A DNA stretch of 64,000 nucleotides from Armillaria gallica (Eukaryota > Basidiomycota > Agaricomycetes > Agaricales > Physalacriaceae), in contig JBANDB010000018.1 of assembly GCA_037576215.1 (NCBI GenBank), positions 744,001 to 808,000 on the forward strand, written 5' to 3'. Below are positions 1 to 10,762 of the stretch, in pieces. Made by a program: the position numbers and the translations under genes. Below the pieces are notes generated by a model, which did not search any database, had not been told where the DNA came from, and saw only the letters and a list, made by a program, of their open reading frames with translations. Within the stretch, counting starts at the first letter, position 1. Each line of letters begins with the position of its first letter.

Positions 1-117
1 TCTGGAATGATATATGGAATGTCAGTTTTGGTAAAATACAACCAGCAACACCCAGTTGCTTTGACCATGGTGGTGGAAGGAAAGGAAGACAAAGCTGATG
101 CACTGGAGCCAAAATAA
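1..117 (+). CDS. 3' end of an unrecognised ORF, cut by window start
   Basis: Frame 1 is open from the first base to a TAA at 115-117 and gives 38 residues ending in a charged tail (KEDKADALEPK). The start lies outside the window. I do not recognise it. The residue mix looks coding, but the stretch is too short to be sure; it may be the last exon of a gene or another broken fragment of this decayed block. From 118 to about 754 I see only short open stretches with no recognisable domain. Confidence 0.3.
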   Translation, partial: SGMIYGMSVLVKYNQQHPVALTMVVEGKEDKADALEPK

Positions 118-754
118 TTATCTGGAGCTGATCTCAGGACATGGTTTATGAGATTCCAAAGATATCTGAGCATGTATAACTTATTTGTAAAATGTACCTT
201 TTGATGTTCAAACCCTTGCATGATTTTTTTTGACTTGCATAGTTTTGGAGAAAGGCAAAGCAACATTAGACAATACAATATCTATGCAACAAGTGATTGT
301 CTTCTACCATAGTAAATATGGGTCATTGGGAATGTATCATCTAGAAGGAGTGTTTTCTCAAAGTTGGCCAAAAATTCTCCTTCTTCCACCCATCATCTTG
401 AAAGAGCACTTGACAAATGATTATACTGACTTTTATCTCTATGGTTCATTCTCTGATGTTTGAAAAGGTTAAACTGAGTTTTGAAGTATCAATAGTGAAT
501 GGCCTCTAGAAGTCTGTTCTTGCACAGACAAAGTAAGTACTGTTGTCTTTTCATCTCAGTGCCCTTGTATCCTGTCCATATCCTAAGGAGAATTTTAGGT
601 CACTTGAATGCATGGGCCAAGTTATCACATACTTTAATAGGGCAAGATGCTTGAACTTCAATTGGCCAGTCTCTTCACCAGACAATTTCAGGCATTCCAT
701 ACCTAGTTCCTTATCAAAGTCACCCTGAGGAGTGTCTCCCTCACTCAGGCTTCT

Positions 755-1340
755 CTACTTCTCCAGTTCAGCCTTCTGCTTGGATTCTTCTTGGAGGAGC
801 TGACAAAATATTGATGGGAGTTGAATGTGTTTAGTGAGACTAATGTGATGCTCCTTGTAGACATCCAAAAGAAGATTGGCATGACTGTCAGCATCCATCT
901 TGAAACAAGTGTCTTCAAGGTATGCTTTCCTCACCCTGGCTAGACATGTTCTGTATCTAATACTGACAGTCTTATATAGTTGGGTGCACTTGCTGAGATT
1001 CTGTCTATCATCATTTTCTTGAGTCTCCCCATGTGAATTGACTGGTGCATCTTCCATACCCTGATCAGCCTCTTTCTCTACAGCCTCTTGCTCAACAGGA
1101 TCTTTCTAGACAGGTGCATCCACAGACAGCAACTTGAGAGCATCTTGAAGTTCAGGTAGTAGTCCTTGCTATTTAATGAAGGATTTATCTATTGATGGCT
1201 AGACAATATGTATATCAGTAAAGTTGGAAACATTGACTCTTTGACTCACCAAAATCATGATCCATTGGGTGGACCTCATCTTCAAGTGCTCTGTGAGAAA
1301 AGTGTGCTGCATAAACAGGCCTTGTAGCTTGTCATCTGAC
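755..1340 (-). pseudogene. Decayed minus-strand gene, C-terminal part
   Basis: On the minus strand a 100-codon open stretch (1057 to 755) ends in a Lys/Glu-rich helical tail. The same frame continues upstream to about 1230 with protein-like, charged sequence but is broken by TAG codons (for example in the segment before KDPVEQEAVEKEADQG) at places where CAG would fit, i.e. C-to-T changes. A GTGAGT donor-like site occurs near 1245. The family is not recognised. The stops and context suggest a dead gene; a dead DNA-transposon gene is an alternative reading. Confidence 0.4.
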
Positions 1341-2515
1341 TCTACAGCTTTCTCCACAGATAACTATTCAATTCGTTCTGTATGGATAGAACTGCAATAA
1401 TATCAATGTCTTTTCTAGAATTTCAAGATTGAGAGAGAACTTACTGATATAGAGCTGGAGCATTCAATCCTGTAGTCTGGTTTGAGTATGAAGCCTTTCC
1501 TTCCAGAAGACCATGGAACAGATTAGTGGTATGTGAGACATTTGAGTAGTTCATGTTTAAGGTATCCAATTTCATGCAATGGTGGAGAATTCCCTTTATA
1601 GTATCAGTACCAAATAGTAGTAGGAATATGGAAGCAGCAGCATGTCAGAAACCATATAATACTGCATTTTCTACTGTACCTGGGTATAAACATTAGAGCA
1701 GTATATATATGCAAAAAAAATGCTCACCTCTAAGGGTACTTTCACTCGCAATCAACTTCATGAATATGTGAGCTGCATTATAACTTAACACAGAGCCCAG
1801 AACCAGGCCAACACCACCTAGTGCAGATGCCAAGAGAACAGATTTATTCAAGAGTGTGTCCTCTCATTTGATCTTATAGTCATGAAAGCCTTGATGGTGC
1901 AAGGCAATAACAATGAGTTGGGTTAAGGCATCCAATTCAAGCATGTGTTCTGCAACAACCACATAGAGAGTGAATGTGCATGAGAAAGGGTTGTTTGTGT
2001 GACCATCTTTCCAAGCAATGATATTGATCAGGAGATCAAACTAACCTTGGATGGGAGTACAGCACAAAGAAAGGTGCTTCAAGTATGTCAATAAGCTGAA
2101 AGATGAGACAAACTAGATGACATACTTTATAGCACATATATTTGTGAGGATAATCATGGTTACTCAGCAGAGAACCTGGTCTGCAGCCTGTCAAGAGAAG
2201 AAGTGTCCAAAGAAAAATATGCTGAATAACCTGTAGAGACGATTAGATGATGTTCCAAACAAAAAGCTGAACATACCATATCAAAGCATCTTCTTGATGT
2301 TAGCCTGACAATTTTGCTTGAAGCATTGTTCGATAAGAACCCTCAGCTCTAGAGGGCCCCAGTATTGTTTCTGTCATTGAGTCTTGATCATCTTGAAGGT
2401 CTCCACAAGATATTGACAGTGCTACAATCTATGAGGAATGATACCCAAGCAATGGAAGAGGATGTACATTGTTAATTCTCTCTGACCACTCGTCCATCCT
2501 TTCTCGGTTCACTCT

Positions 2516-2781
2516 CACTGCATGATGGCTTTGATATGTGAGGCTGAAATATTGAAATTGAAAAATATTTATTTTTAGCCAGTTTTTAACTTAAAATATC
2601 AAAGAGATATACACAATATCTTTTCCATATTTGTGATTTTATCCAGTTTTGAGGTGATTTTCACAAATATAGAAAAGATATTATACATATTTCTTTGAAA
2701 TTTTAAGCTAAAAACTAGCTAAAAATAAATAACTTTCAGTTTCAATATTTCAGCCTCACATATCAAAGCCATCATGCAGTG
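2516..2781. mobile_element. CACTA (EnSpm)-type foldback MITE
   Basis: A 266 bp palindromic element. The left end begins CACTGCATGATGGC and the right end is its inverse, ending GCCATCATGCAGTG. The outer 42 bp of the two arms are identical as inverted repeats, and similarity continues with mismatches almost to the centre near 2648. It is flanked by the direct repeat TCT (2513-2515 and 2782-2784). CACTG...CAGTG ends with a 3 bp target duplication are the hallmark of CACTA elements. It encodes nothing and would depend on a transposase elsewhere. The 3 bp duplication alone could be chance, but together with the termini the call is fairly strong. Confidence 0.75.
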
Positions 2782-3017
2782 TCTGGGACAAAAGTTGACA
2801 ATCTATCAAGACATTTTTAGTCAATGTTCAAATCTTGAAGCATGCTGAGACATACCAAGGCAAGGAGGTCATCGCAAATAGTCCTGAGACTAGGCTAACT
2901 CATCTTAGTTGATTTTGTGTCATCATTTCTCTTGCAGAGTGGCTGAGAGGCAGCAACTCTTGCTGTGAGATAACACAAGAAACACTCTATGGAGGATATC
3001 AGTTGGGAGGTACATTG

Positions 3018-3320
3018 TCATAGATAACAGAAATTGAACACACTTATCAGAGTCTCCACCTCAAAGATCCGATCTGCATATGCAGCCAGAGAAAGGTGCT
3101 GCTTGTGAAACTGTATAAGCTTCTCCAACAGGCCAAGGCACCTTCGCATAGTGCTCTTGGACCAGAACAGTGCATGCTCAGAGGTATCATTCATGTTGTC
3201 CATGAACTCTTGGAATTCAATTGTGTTCAGCATATTCACCATATATTCATCATTTTCTTTGACATTGCACCTACCAAGAGGGCCTATGATATGAGATATA
3301 GAGCAAGCAGGCAACGGCAA
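3018..3320 (-). pseudogene. Decayed minus-strand gene, upstream fragment
   Basis: A 100-codon open minus-strand stretch with coding-like composition (helical, with Leu/Glu/Lys-rich segments such as CLGLLEKLIQFHKQHLSLA). It ends at a TAA at 3018-3020. It may belong to the same decayed minus-strand gene as 755-1340, since the intervening DNA (1341-3017) holds only short broken stretches plus a MITE. No domain is recognised. An overlapping plus-strand reading exists and is judged a shadow. Confidence 0.3.
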
Positions 3321-4366
3321 AGAGGAAAAAGAGCAGAAGTACCAGGGTGGTGTGCCTGCAACTTGGACAGATTTGAAAATGAATTCTCCTTTTGGACATT
3401 TATATCCAGAGCCCTGGCTGCCCCATTTTTCCTGCCCCCAATGTTGGGCTTTCCACTTTCAGCTGGAATTGAAAGTCTTCAAAAGGACCCTATCTTTCTT
3501 GCAAGGTCTTTACCTTCTCCCCACCATATCCAACCACTTAAAATTAAGAAATAATGCCAAGCACAAGATCAAAAAAACAGAATTGACCAGCACGGCTTTG
3601 GCTGCACTTGGGAGCAACACCAAAAAAATAGAACAGTCTCAGGCAGAGTATGTTTTCTCATTATGAGTGTTGTCAAATATTAACCAATTTGGATCAAGCT
3701 GGAAAAGGTCGAGAGAGGACTTAAAAAAATGGTTCGTTATTCAATCTCAAGCTATTCTAAACTCATTCATTCTAGGCCACGATGAAGTGCAAGCACCCTA
3801 GTACAGCGAGGCCAGATTTGCCTGAGACAGTAAGGGGGAAGAAGGCCCCTAAATTGAAAAATGGCAAGGATTCTCTCTCGAAGAATCATTCAGAGGTATG
3901 TGCTATATTTAACAAAGATGCCTGTCTTGATGTGTACTATATAGCCTTCTGATGATGAAGACTAACCAAAACCATGTTCAAGGAATGGGAAAATGCACTT
4001 GCCATCATTCAATGATGTTTCCAAGGTGAGTAGATCTGTGTTTCTTACTGGATCTTTCCTTATGTCTTGTCTAGGAAGAGGCAAAGTCAAGTGATAGGGT
4101 TGAAGCCCAAGGTGAAAAAGGTAAGGGAAAGGTAGCTATAAGTCTTCTTCTCACTGTCTCTATATCTTACTAATATCTGTCCATCCAAGGTTAAAGTAGC
4201 ATCCATTTAGGTATGTCTTTATCATGTTCTCTCTCTATATGTAATCCATCTTTATATTGCAGGAGACCATAGTAATCTCAGACTTGGAGGCATCACCCAA
4301 GTCTGAAAAGTTGACCATGGTAAGTAGACTCTCTTTTATTGTGTGTTCTAACACCAGACTTTTCAG

Positions 4367-4494
4367 AAAAACAAGACTAAGGCCCCACCCATCGAAGAAG
4401 CTAGCAAATCTAAAGGACCCTTGGAGGTTTAGTACTTTTCTTCATTGGTTCCATTGTTCTGACGCTAGGCTTTTTAGAAAAACAAGACCAAGGC
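4367..4494 (+). repeat. Exon-intron tandem repeat, units 1 and 2 (5' part)
   Basis: Unit 1 exon 4367-4426 (60 nt, 20 codons beginning KNKTKAPPIEEA) is followed by a 51 bp intron 4427-4477 (GTTTAGTACTTTTC...TTTTTAG). Unit 2 exon begins at 4478 and is interrupted after 17 nt by the chromovirus. Exon and intron are duplicated together, and each exon is a multiple of three in phase 0, so gain or loss of units keeps the frame. Confidence 0.75.
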
Positions 4495-4881
4495 TGTTAC
4501 GATTTTTCCACTTTTTCCTCTTATCTTATCTCAGCACCTCAGCATCTCGGCATCTCGGCAGCACCAAATCGTACGACTTCAACATTTCTACCAGACTGCA
4601 TGGTAACCAACAAGCTTCCATGCTGCCTGACACCTGCTTGACAGATGGTCTCATGTATATTTAGAACAATCCAAAATGTATATAAGTAGCATAGCTCTCA
4701 GCCATGTACCCTAGCTTTGAGCTAAGTTTCAATCACACGGACTTTACTCTAACCGCTTGCCGAGAGTCTAAGTGTTATACCGCCTCGCTGTAGCAAACTC
4801 CACAGTTCCATCATCCTGCCCAAAGTGAGAGGCAGTGTTCGTTGGATGCCTTGTTTGTTATTCCCGAGTCCATCCATAACA
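4495..4881 (+). repeat. 5' LTR of chromovirus
   Basis: 387 bp, TGTTACGATT...CATAACA. It contains a TATA box (TATATAAG, 4679-4686) about 34 bp before AGCTTTGAGCTAA (4713-4725), the likely start of R. It differs from the 3' LTR at 18 positions by my alignment, all transitions and no indels. Confidence 0.93.
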
Positions 4882-4895
4882 ATTAGCTCGAAGCT
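4882..4895 (+). other. Self-priming primer binding site
   Basis: Directly after the 5' LTR, 4883-4895 (TTAGCTCGAAGCT) is a perfect reverse complement of AGCTTCGAGCTAA in R (20141-20153). No TGG tRNA-type site is present. Tf1 and relatives prime reverse transcription by folding the mRNA 5' end onto this position, so this is a self-primer site by analogy. Confidence 0.7.
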
Positions 4896-5230
4896 TTCTA
4901 CTATATTCCCCATCATACACTGAGGGAATCTTTTATGTGCCCCACCCGACAACCGAAATACATCCAGAACCGACAGAACCCCAAATCCCAAAACGTTGCC
5001 GGAGGAAGGAAAAAGAAACAAAGGGGCCGCAAAGGAAGGAAGCACCTGAAGCAACAAGAAAGACCTAAGGGAGTCAACGACTGGGACAACGACACCAACC
5101 ACTATGACTATTGTGGGTACTACGAGGGAGACTACAACCTCAACATCGATTAGAGCACAGTCCCTCGTTGGCACCCTCGTCCATCGACTCATCATAATAT
5201 ACCTCTACACCAAGACCCCCACATGTCCAT

Positions 5231-8200
5231 GTGGCCCATGGGAACCATCACAGCGATTGCCGTTTCAGGAACCATCCTCCTGATTTCCATCACCATCCTC
5301 ATCATCTTCAACTGCTACCTACTTGTCCAAAAACTTCAGGAAGTATGCGCCTGACAAATCAAAAACTGACTCCCATCACGACTCCCCCTCCCGAACCAAG
5401 GCTGAGCGAGCAAGAACAGCTCCTCAGCACGATAACCTTCATCTTCCTCCAAATCACCATCTACCAGGTCCTAGCCCTTTGGCAAGACCTTGAAAGGCTC
5501 TGTCGACAATGGTGCCTATGACCCCAGACCTAACCACCCCCCAGACGATCGCACTCGGCTCTGCAATAGCGGGAGCTGTACTAATCTTTTTCTTCACCGC
5601 CCTCATTCTCCTTGTCTTCAGGGAGACAATCCGACACCACCTACAATGTTGGGGACTCCTAGTCCCCGTACGAGCACGATACAACCTCGACTATGCCCCA
5701 TTCCCAAGACACTATGTCTTCCCCAGAACCAACTGAAACCCCCACAGCCCCGGCCGCACCACCAACCCCAACACTGCAACGAACCAGGCGACTATGACAA
5801 CACAAAGGCACCATGCTAGGACCACAACCCACCTATCCCACGAGTCCTCTGAGGACTACTTCAAGAGTCGGCAGGATAGCCACACCCCAGAACTACCCGA
5901 GCACTAGAGGAACACCACTCCCGGCCCAAGCAATGTTCCAAGAACCCCCAGTCCGAACCCCTTCACCGCGTGAGGGACGGTATGGAGTGAGGGACCCATA
6001 CCAATTCCCCCACACCTATGCGTATGGGACCAACCCATGGTCCCCCAGTTACAACCCAACAGGGATCCCATCATACCCGGCTTCACCGCTGTAGAACTAC
6101 AATCTGAACCAGAGGTCATCACCATTTATGACACCGACGATGACCCCGTTCCACCGTACCTCCCACCAAGAGATCGCACCAGGTTACTATGTCCCGCTCG
6201 CTGCCTACCCCGATCCGATGAGCAGCTACGGCTCGTATGACCCATTCCCCGAAACATTGCAAGACTCATCGTACCCAGAAGATTCCCCGATGAATCAGAC
6301 ATAGACTCTGACACCGATGCCCCACAGTCGGTCCCCTTCAGACAGCGGAGACTCCCAATCTTCAAATGGGTCGACTCCCTCTGCTTCGACCACCACGGAG
6401 TACCACAAAGCGCCCATGACCCCCTCAATCCCTTTGGGTTCGACTTCGACTGGCCGAATCTCTCCGTTGTTGACCAAGAGATTCTTGGACCAGAGTGTGC
6501 CACCACCTGGGTGATCCAACAACGAGACACCGACGCTCGAGCCCAATGAGGAAGGTGGCAGCTGCAACAATGCCCCTCCATGGACCGGTACCTCGCCATA
6601 CACTGGGGTGACTATTTGGAACCCGAACACATCGAGGCCCGGATTACAGCCCAGATATTTGCCAACTGTGACAGAAGCCAGTTCCACCCTGCATATGGCG
6701 GGACTAGAATCCACTCCCTACAACCCCGAACAGATGAGGAGCAGTTACGATTGGAGGCAGATCTCATCGTACTGGCCGACGCCCAGAATGATCAGCTATG
6801 ATGGGCAGAGCAGGAGGAATCCCTCTGATCCCTATTACAGGCTCACCGCCCCCCTACCTGATTCGCCACCATGGGACTGGAGGCGACAAGGGCAATACTT
6901 GGGGCGGGGCACGAGTAGGAAGATGGGAGGGGCCGGACCAGAGCCAGGAGGCTCCGGACAACTACCTGAGCCCACTATCAAAGAGCGACTTGTCTAGCTA
7001 CAGACCCAGGCCGCCCAGATGCACGACGAAAATGTCAAACTGCGAGAGGAGCTGGAACAGACGAAAAAAGGGAAACAGCCAGATCGGAGAAGACCGGGAG
7101 GACCACCACCAAGGTGACCTAGCCCAGACCACTTCTTGGTCCCTCAACCTCCTGGCTATGACCCACCAGACGCAGGGCCATTGGGGAACTGGAACGTTGA
7201 CCCCCCACCGATGTTCTTTGGGGTGAAACCCACTTTTGAATGACCCGCCAAGTTTAAAGGGGACCACGACGACATCAACCAATTTCTCAGAGATTGCAAT
7301 TCGTACTTCGAAATATTCCGCCACTCCTTCCTTGGGATACACTCCCTGATGGTCGTTTTCACCACTGGCCTCCTCGAAGGCCCCGCCCTAGCGTGGTGGG
7401 TACACCTGCGGGAAGATTACTGGTGGATTCCCAACAACCTAAACGATGTCGCCCGCTATTGCTACCCGAGCTGGGAGAACTTCTGCAACCTAGTCAGAAA
7501 ACGATTCCGTGACCCTGCCGTCGAAGAAAAGCATGAGAGGGAGATGAAGGAAATGAAGATGGGCAGCGACTCGGCGGCCCTCTTCTTCCAGAAGCTGGAG
7601 CAAAAGGCCAAACTGGTGGGCCAATGAAACGACACTGGCGACCGAGGCACTATGGTCACCGCAGTATGACAAGGGGTAGTGCCCAGCTACACCAACGCCA
7701 TCATCAACATCGGATTCGGCATCCCTCGTGACTACGACGAATGGAAGAAACAAATCCTCTGCATGTACGAAGAATGTCAATGCCACTATGCCTACAACCA
7801 GGTGCACAGAATCGACCAACAACAGGACCGATGCCCCAGGAACCAGAAGCAGATTACCACCCCCAGTGGTAAAGGCTACACCACAGGGGGTGCGACAAGT
7901 TCCTCAGCTGGCAAAATGACTGGCGACAGCAAGGGCAGGGACTCGGGAGGAAAGTGGGTCAAATGAGAAGGGACGACGTACTCTGGACAGGGGGAACCAA
8001 TGGACATTGATGCGGTCAGGAGGAGGCAGAGGGCAGAAGGCAAATGCTTCAGGTGTGACAAGAAGGGGCACCTCAGCAAGGACTGCCCAGATAAGGGACA
8101 GAGAAAGGAGGTACAGGCTGTCGTGACAAACGAAGAGATACCGCTCACCGACAGTACCCAGGTGGAAGAAGTAAAAGAGTAGGTCGCCCAGGTTCTGATT

Positions 8201-8703
8201 TGCCCATGACAACCAAGAAATTCACTGGTGCGCATTTCCTCCCTGCTGGACAGTCATTTTCCCCTTTATTACGCACAGACATTCTTACTACGCATTTGGC
8301 TATACCCCAGTCCCCAAGTGAGGGGCCGGTTCTTACTTACGTGACTTTAAAAAATACAGACAATATATGGCCTACATGCCACAAATCCTCGACTTCTACT
8401 GTGCACCCAGTTACAGAATCAGCGAACCAATACGACATCCTTCGGGACATGACTAATGACTTTCTAGACGTCTCTCCCCCACAAGGAGGGATAGTTGTGG
8501 GCCCTCATACGCATGCCAAAGAGGGAGTGATCCCTGCAACACAACCGGCTAAACGACTGGCAAGTAGCTCATCACAAGTGAACGCATTGATTGAAAAGGC
8601 AACCACCATATCGCTACCCCTCTTAACGCCTCGAGCGGAGGGGGCAAGGGAACAAGTGCCTCTTTTGGAGGGACACACCCCCCTTGATGAAGTGGTCCCC
8701 TGA
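5231..8703 (+). pseudogene. gag: Chromovirus gag (Pro-rich N-region, capsid, CCHC knuckle), broken
   Basis: A run of open stretches in shifting frames. From about 5231 to 7200 they are rich in Pro/Thr/Ser, without a clear domain. From about 7240 to 7624 there is a Retrotrans_gag-like capsid segment (FLRDCNSYFEIF, GPALAWW, WENFCNLVRKRF). At 7679-7966 there is a gag continuation, and at 8000-8182 a nucleocapsid with one zinc knuckle (CFRCDKKGHLSKDC, C-X2-C-X4-H-X4-C). An open, Pro/Thr-rich linker runs on to 8703. TGA codons at 7625, 7668 and 7964 break it at places where Arg (CGA) would fit. The segment between LTR and 5231 (4896-5230) holds no clear coding sequence. Confidence 0.8.
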
Positions 8704-9084
8704 GTACTGAAAATAGCCTCAGCAAAATCTGCCTCAGATAAGGGAAACACCGCAAGGAGCAGGTCCATGACCCCGAAGACCGCTGTCGGTGATGGCCCCA
8801 GTACCATGGCCTGCGCACCTAGGGGGCAGAACGACTCCTGGGACCAGGAAAAGGGCCCAACTGTCCCTCAGGCACAAGTTGACCCCGCTGTCCCTTTCAG
8901 GAATGGCCCTGGCCTTAAAGGACGGAGCTTGCTGCAATTCGATGCCAGCAATCTGGTTCGACATGACACCCCGCTGGGCGCTCCTGATGAAGATGCACAT
9001 GTGACAAGAACTGTTGGATGCGCAACAGCCCCAACCAAGACAGCCGAGAGGGAGGAAGCCACTAGCGCCCAGGCGGTAGAAAGG
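8704..9084 (+). pseudogene. Chromovirus gag-pol linker, 5' of nested insertion
   Basis: Open stretches of low complexity (8767-9084) continue the outer element up to the insertion point. The frame is interrupted at 8701-8703 (TGA) and by the inner element at 9085. No domain is visible. The host element resumes at 15838. Confidence 0.5.
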
Positions 9085-9613
9085 TGTTAAGAATCAGAGT
9101 ATTTGGAGTAGTACACGAGACAACGAATACTCGAGTAAAACCCAAGTCATAAGTGAGGATGTCCTAAAGCCGAGTTCCAACCACCAAGAGGGATCTGATA
9201 TGGGTGCTAACAAGCGCTAGGCGTAGTTAACGGTTTTGTCAGCAAGCGCTAGGTGTAACTGACGGGGTTTCCAACAAGCACTAGGCGTAGTCGGAAGGCA
9301 AACGGAATGGCAAGCGCTAGGCGTAACCAATCAGATATGCTTAGATCACACAGTTAAGTGGATGTCGAAGAGTAGTGAAAATTAGATTAAGAGATCCCTA
9401 GTACAATTTATCTACAAGTTTATATACTAAGCAAAGATTTGAGTCATTATTGTTCTACAATGTTCCATAATATTCTGGTATTAGTATGAAGAATAGAGAA
9501 AGTAACAGAAAGTAATAGAAAATACCAGCAAGTCACTGTTAAGACCGAGAAGGCCGAGTAAGGGCATGTGCTGACTCATGCAACGAGTCAATGGATGGGT
9601 GAAATCCATAACA
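9085..9613 (-). repeat. 3' LTR of nested element
   Basis: 529 bp. It differs from the other LTR at about 10 positions by eye (8 transitions, 2 transversions). It contains four spaced copies of CAAGCGCTAGGCGTA-like sequence at about 9211, 9243, 9275 and 9311. Confidence 0.92.
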
Positions 9614-9625
9614 GAGCCCCCCCAG
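9614..9625 (-). other. Polypurine tract of nested element
   Basis: Read on the minus strand, a run of seven G followed by CTC lies directly before the 3' LTR. The position fits a plus-strand primer. Confidence 0.6.
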
Positions 9626-9763
9626 TCTACATATGCCTTAACGAGGCGAAAGGAAAGGTAAATAAACAGGTAGAAGAATTGAACTGAGTTGTACATTTGA
9701 TTGTTCTGTAACTTCGAGCATAGAGGAATAGAATTTATCCCACATCCTCTATGTATGGAGGAC

Positions 9764-10762
9764 TCAAGGTTCGCTGCATTCGAGAATGCCATCATGTATC
9801 GACTTCTCATCCATAGATGGATCGAGAATTAGGTTGAAGTCCAGTTTGGGGGCTTGATCAGGTCCTGTGAGTGAATGCCTGGAATCAACTATTATAGTAA
9901 ATTCGAAATGGTTTCCACAGCTATATGCACCTAAGTTCGGTTCATGTGATATGCGTGTAGAGGAAGCCCGATGCTGCATGTGAAGAAGCTGGGAATCGGC
10001 ATGTGCTACTGGTTTGTGGGGGCCATTTCCCAAACAGGAACGATATTGATGATGGGCCCCATCATTTTGCTGCCTAATCGATCCTGCCATCATTCTGTTC
10101 ACGTTCGAGATTGTATCCAGCTTCTGACATTGCCTCAAAGTTTCACTATTATCCATTTCGTCTCCTGGTGTGCGTATGCGTGACTTAAAGCCCAAGACCT
10201 TTGTATCATCTGCTGATGGCCCAGGCACAGTTGGTGCTAGGCTTGTCGAACATGCAAGAAAGCTGGTTTCTGCATTTCCAGAGATAAAATCGGAAGATAC
10301 TGGGATAGATGTGATAAAACGGTTACTGGGTATGTCGTCTGAGCTATGGATGAGCAAAACACACTGAATTAATTGATCGTGCTCAGTTTTCTCTGTCCAA
10401 TTGAGCTTCAGTGATAGTATATTAAATGCGACACACTGTGGATGGTATGTGGGTAGTCGTTTTGACTCTTGTTTAACCACTGTGACTTCTGTAAGGATTT
10501 TCAAATGAGGTGAGCGCCAAATCCTTTGGAGAAGCTGTTGTCGGTTGCTGATCCTGGTTGCAAGGTCCCATAACACCATGTGAATTGCTGGACATTGCGA
10601 ATTACAGAGTTCATGAAAAGCTCTATGACCCAGGAAATCTCCAAACATGTTGCCAGCAGAAATGAAATTGAAGCTGAGGAGGTAATGGAAGGACGTCATG
10701 ACAAACTTGCGTCCGGACTCAGAGGTGATGCTGAAGTCTTCGAAGGTGGTGTGTGGAATCAA
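9764..10762 (-). CDS. Nested-element ORF, 332 aa, repeat module 3
   Basis: Minus-strand ORF of 332 codons ending about 150 bp before the 3' LTR. Residues about 15-95 (SGRKFVMTSF..., CPAIHMVLWDLATRISNRQQ, LLQRIWRSPHLKIL) match module 2. The rest has no recognisable domain and is Ser/His-rich like the middle of the 734-aa ORF. No retroviral enzyme motif is seen. Overlapping plus-strand readings are judged shadows. Between 10763 and 12540 no convincing coding sequence was found, though a 196-codon minus-strand open stretch (11481-12071) exists. Confidence 0.4.
   Translation of the reverse strand: MIPHTTFEDFSITSESGRKFVMTSFHYLLSFNFISAGNMFGDFLGHRAFHELCNSQCPAIHMVLWDLATRISNRQQLLQRIWRSPHLKILTEVTVVKQESKRLPTYHPQCVAFNILSLKLNWTEKTEHDQLIQCVLLIHSSDDIPSNRFITSIPVSSDFISGNAETSFLACSTSLAPTVPGPSADDTKVLGFKSRIRTPGDEMDNSETLRQCQKLDTISNVNRMMAGSIRQQNDGAHHQYRSCLGNGPHKPVAHADSQLLHMQHRASSTRISHEPNLGAYSCGNHFEFTIIVDSRHSLTGPDQAPKLDFNLILDPSMDEKSIHDGILECSEP

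Noticed and set aside
4882..4900. tRNA-primed PBS for the chromovirus
   Set aside because: No TGG start after the LTR; complementarity to its own R region is a better explanation.
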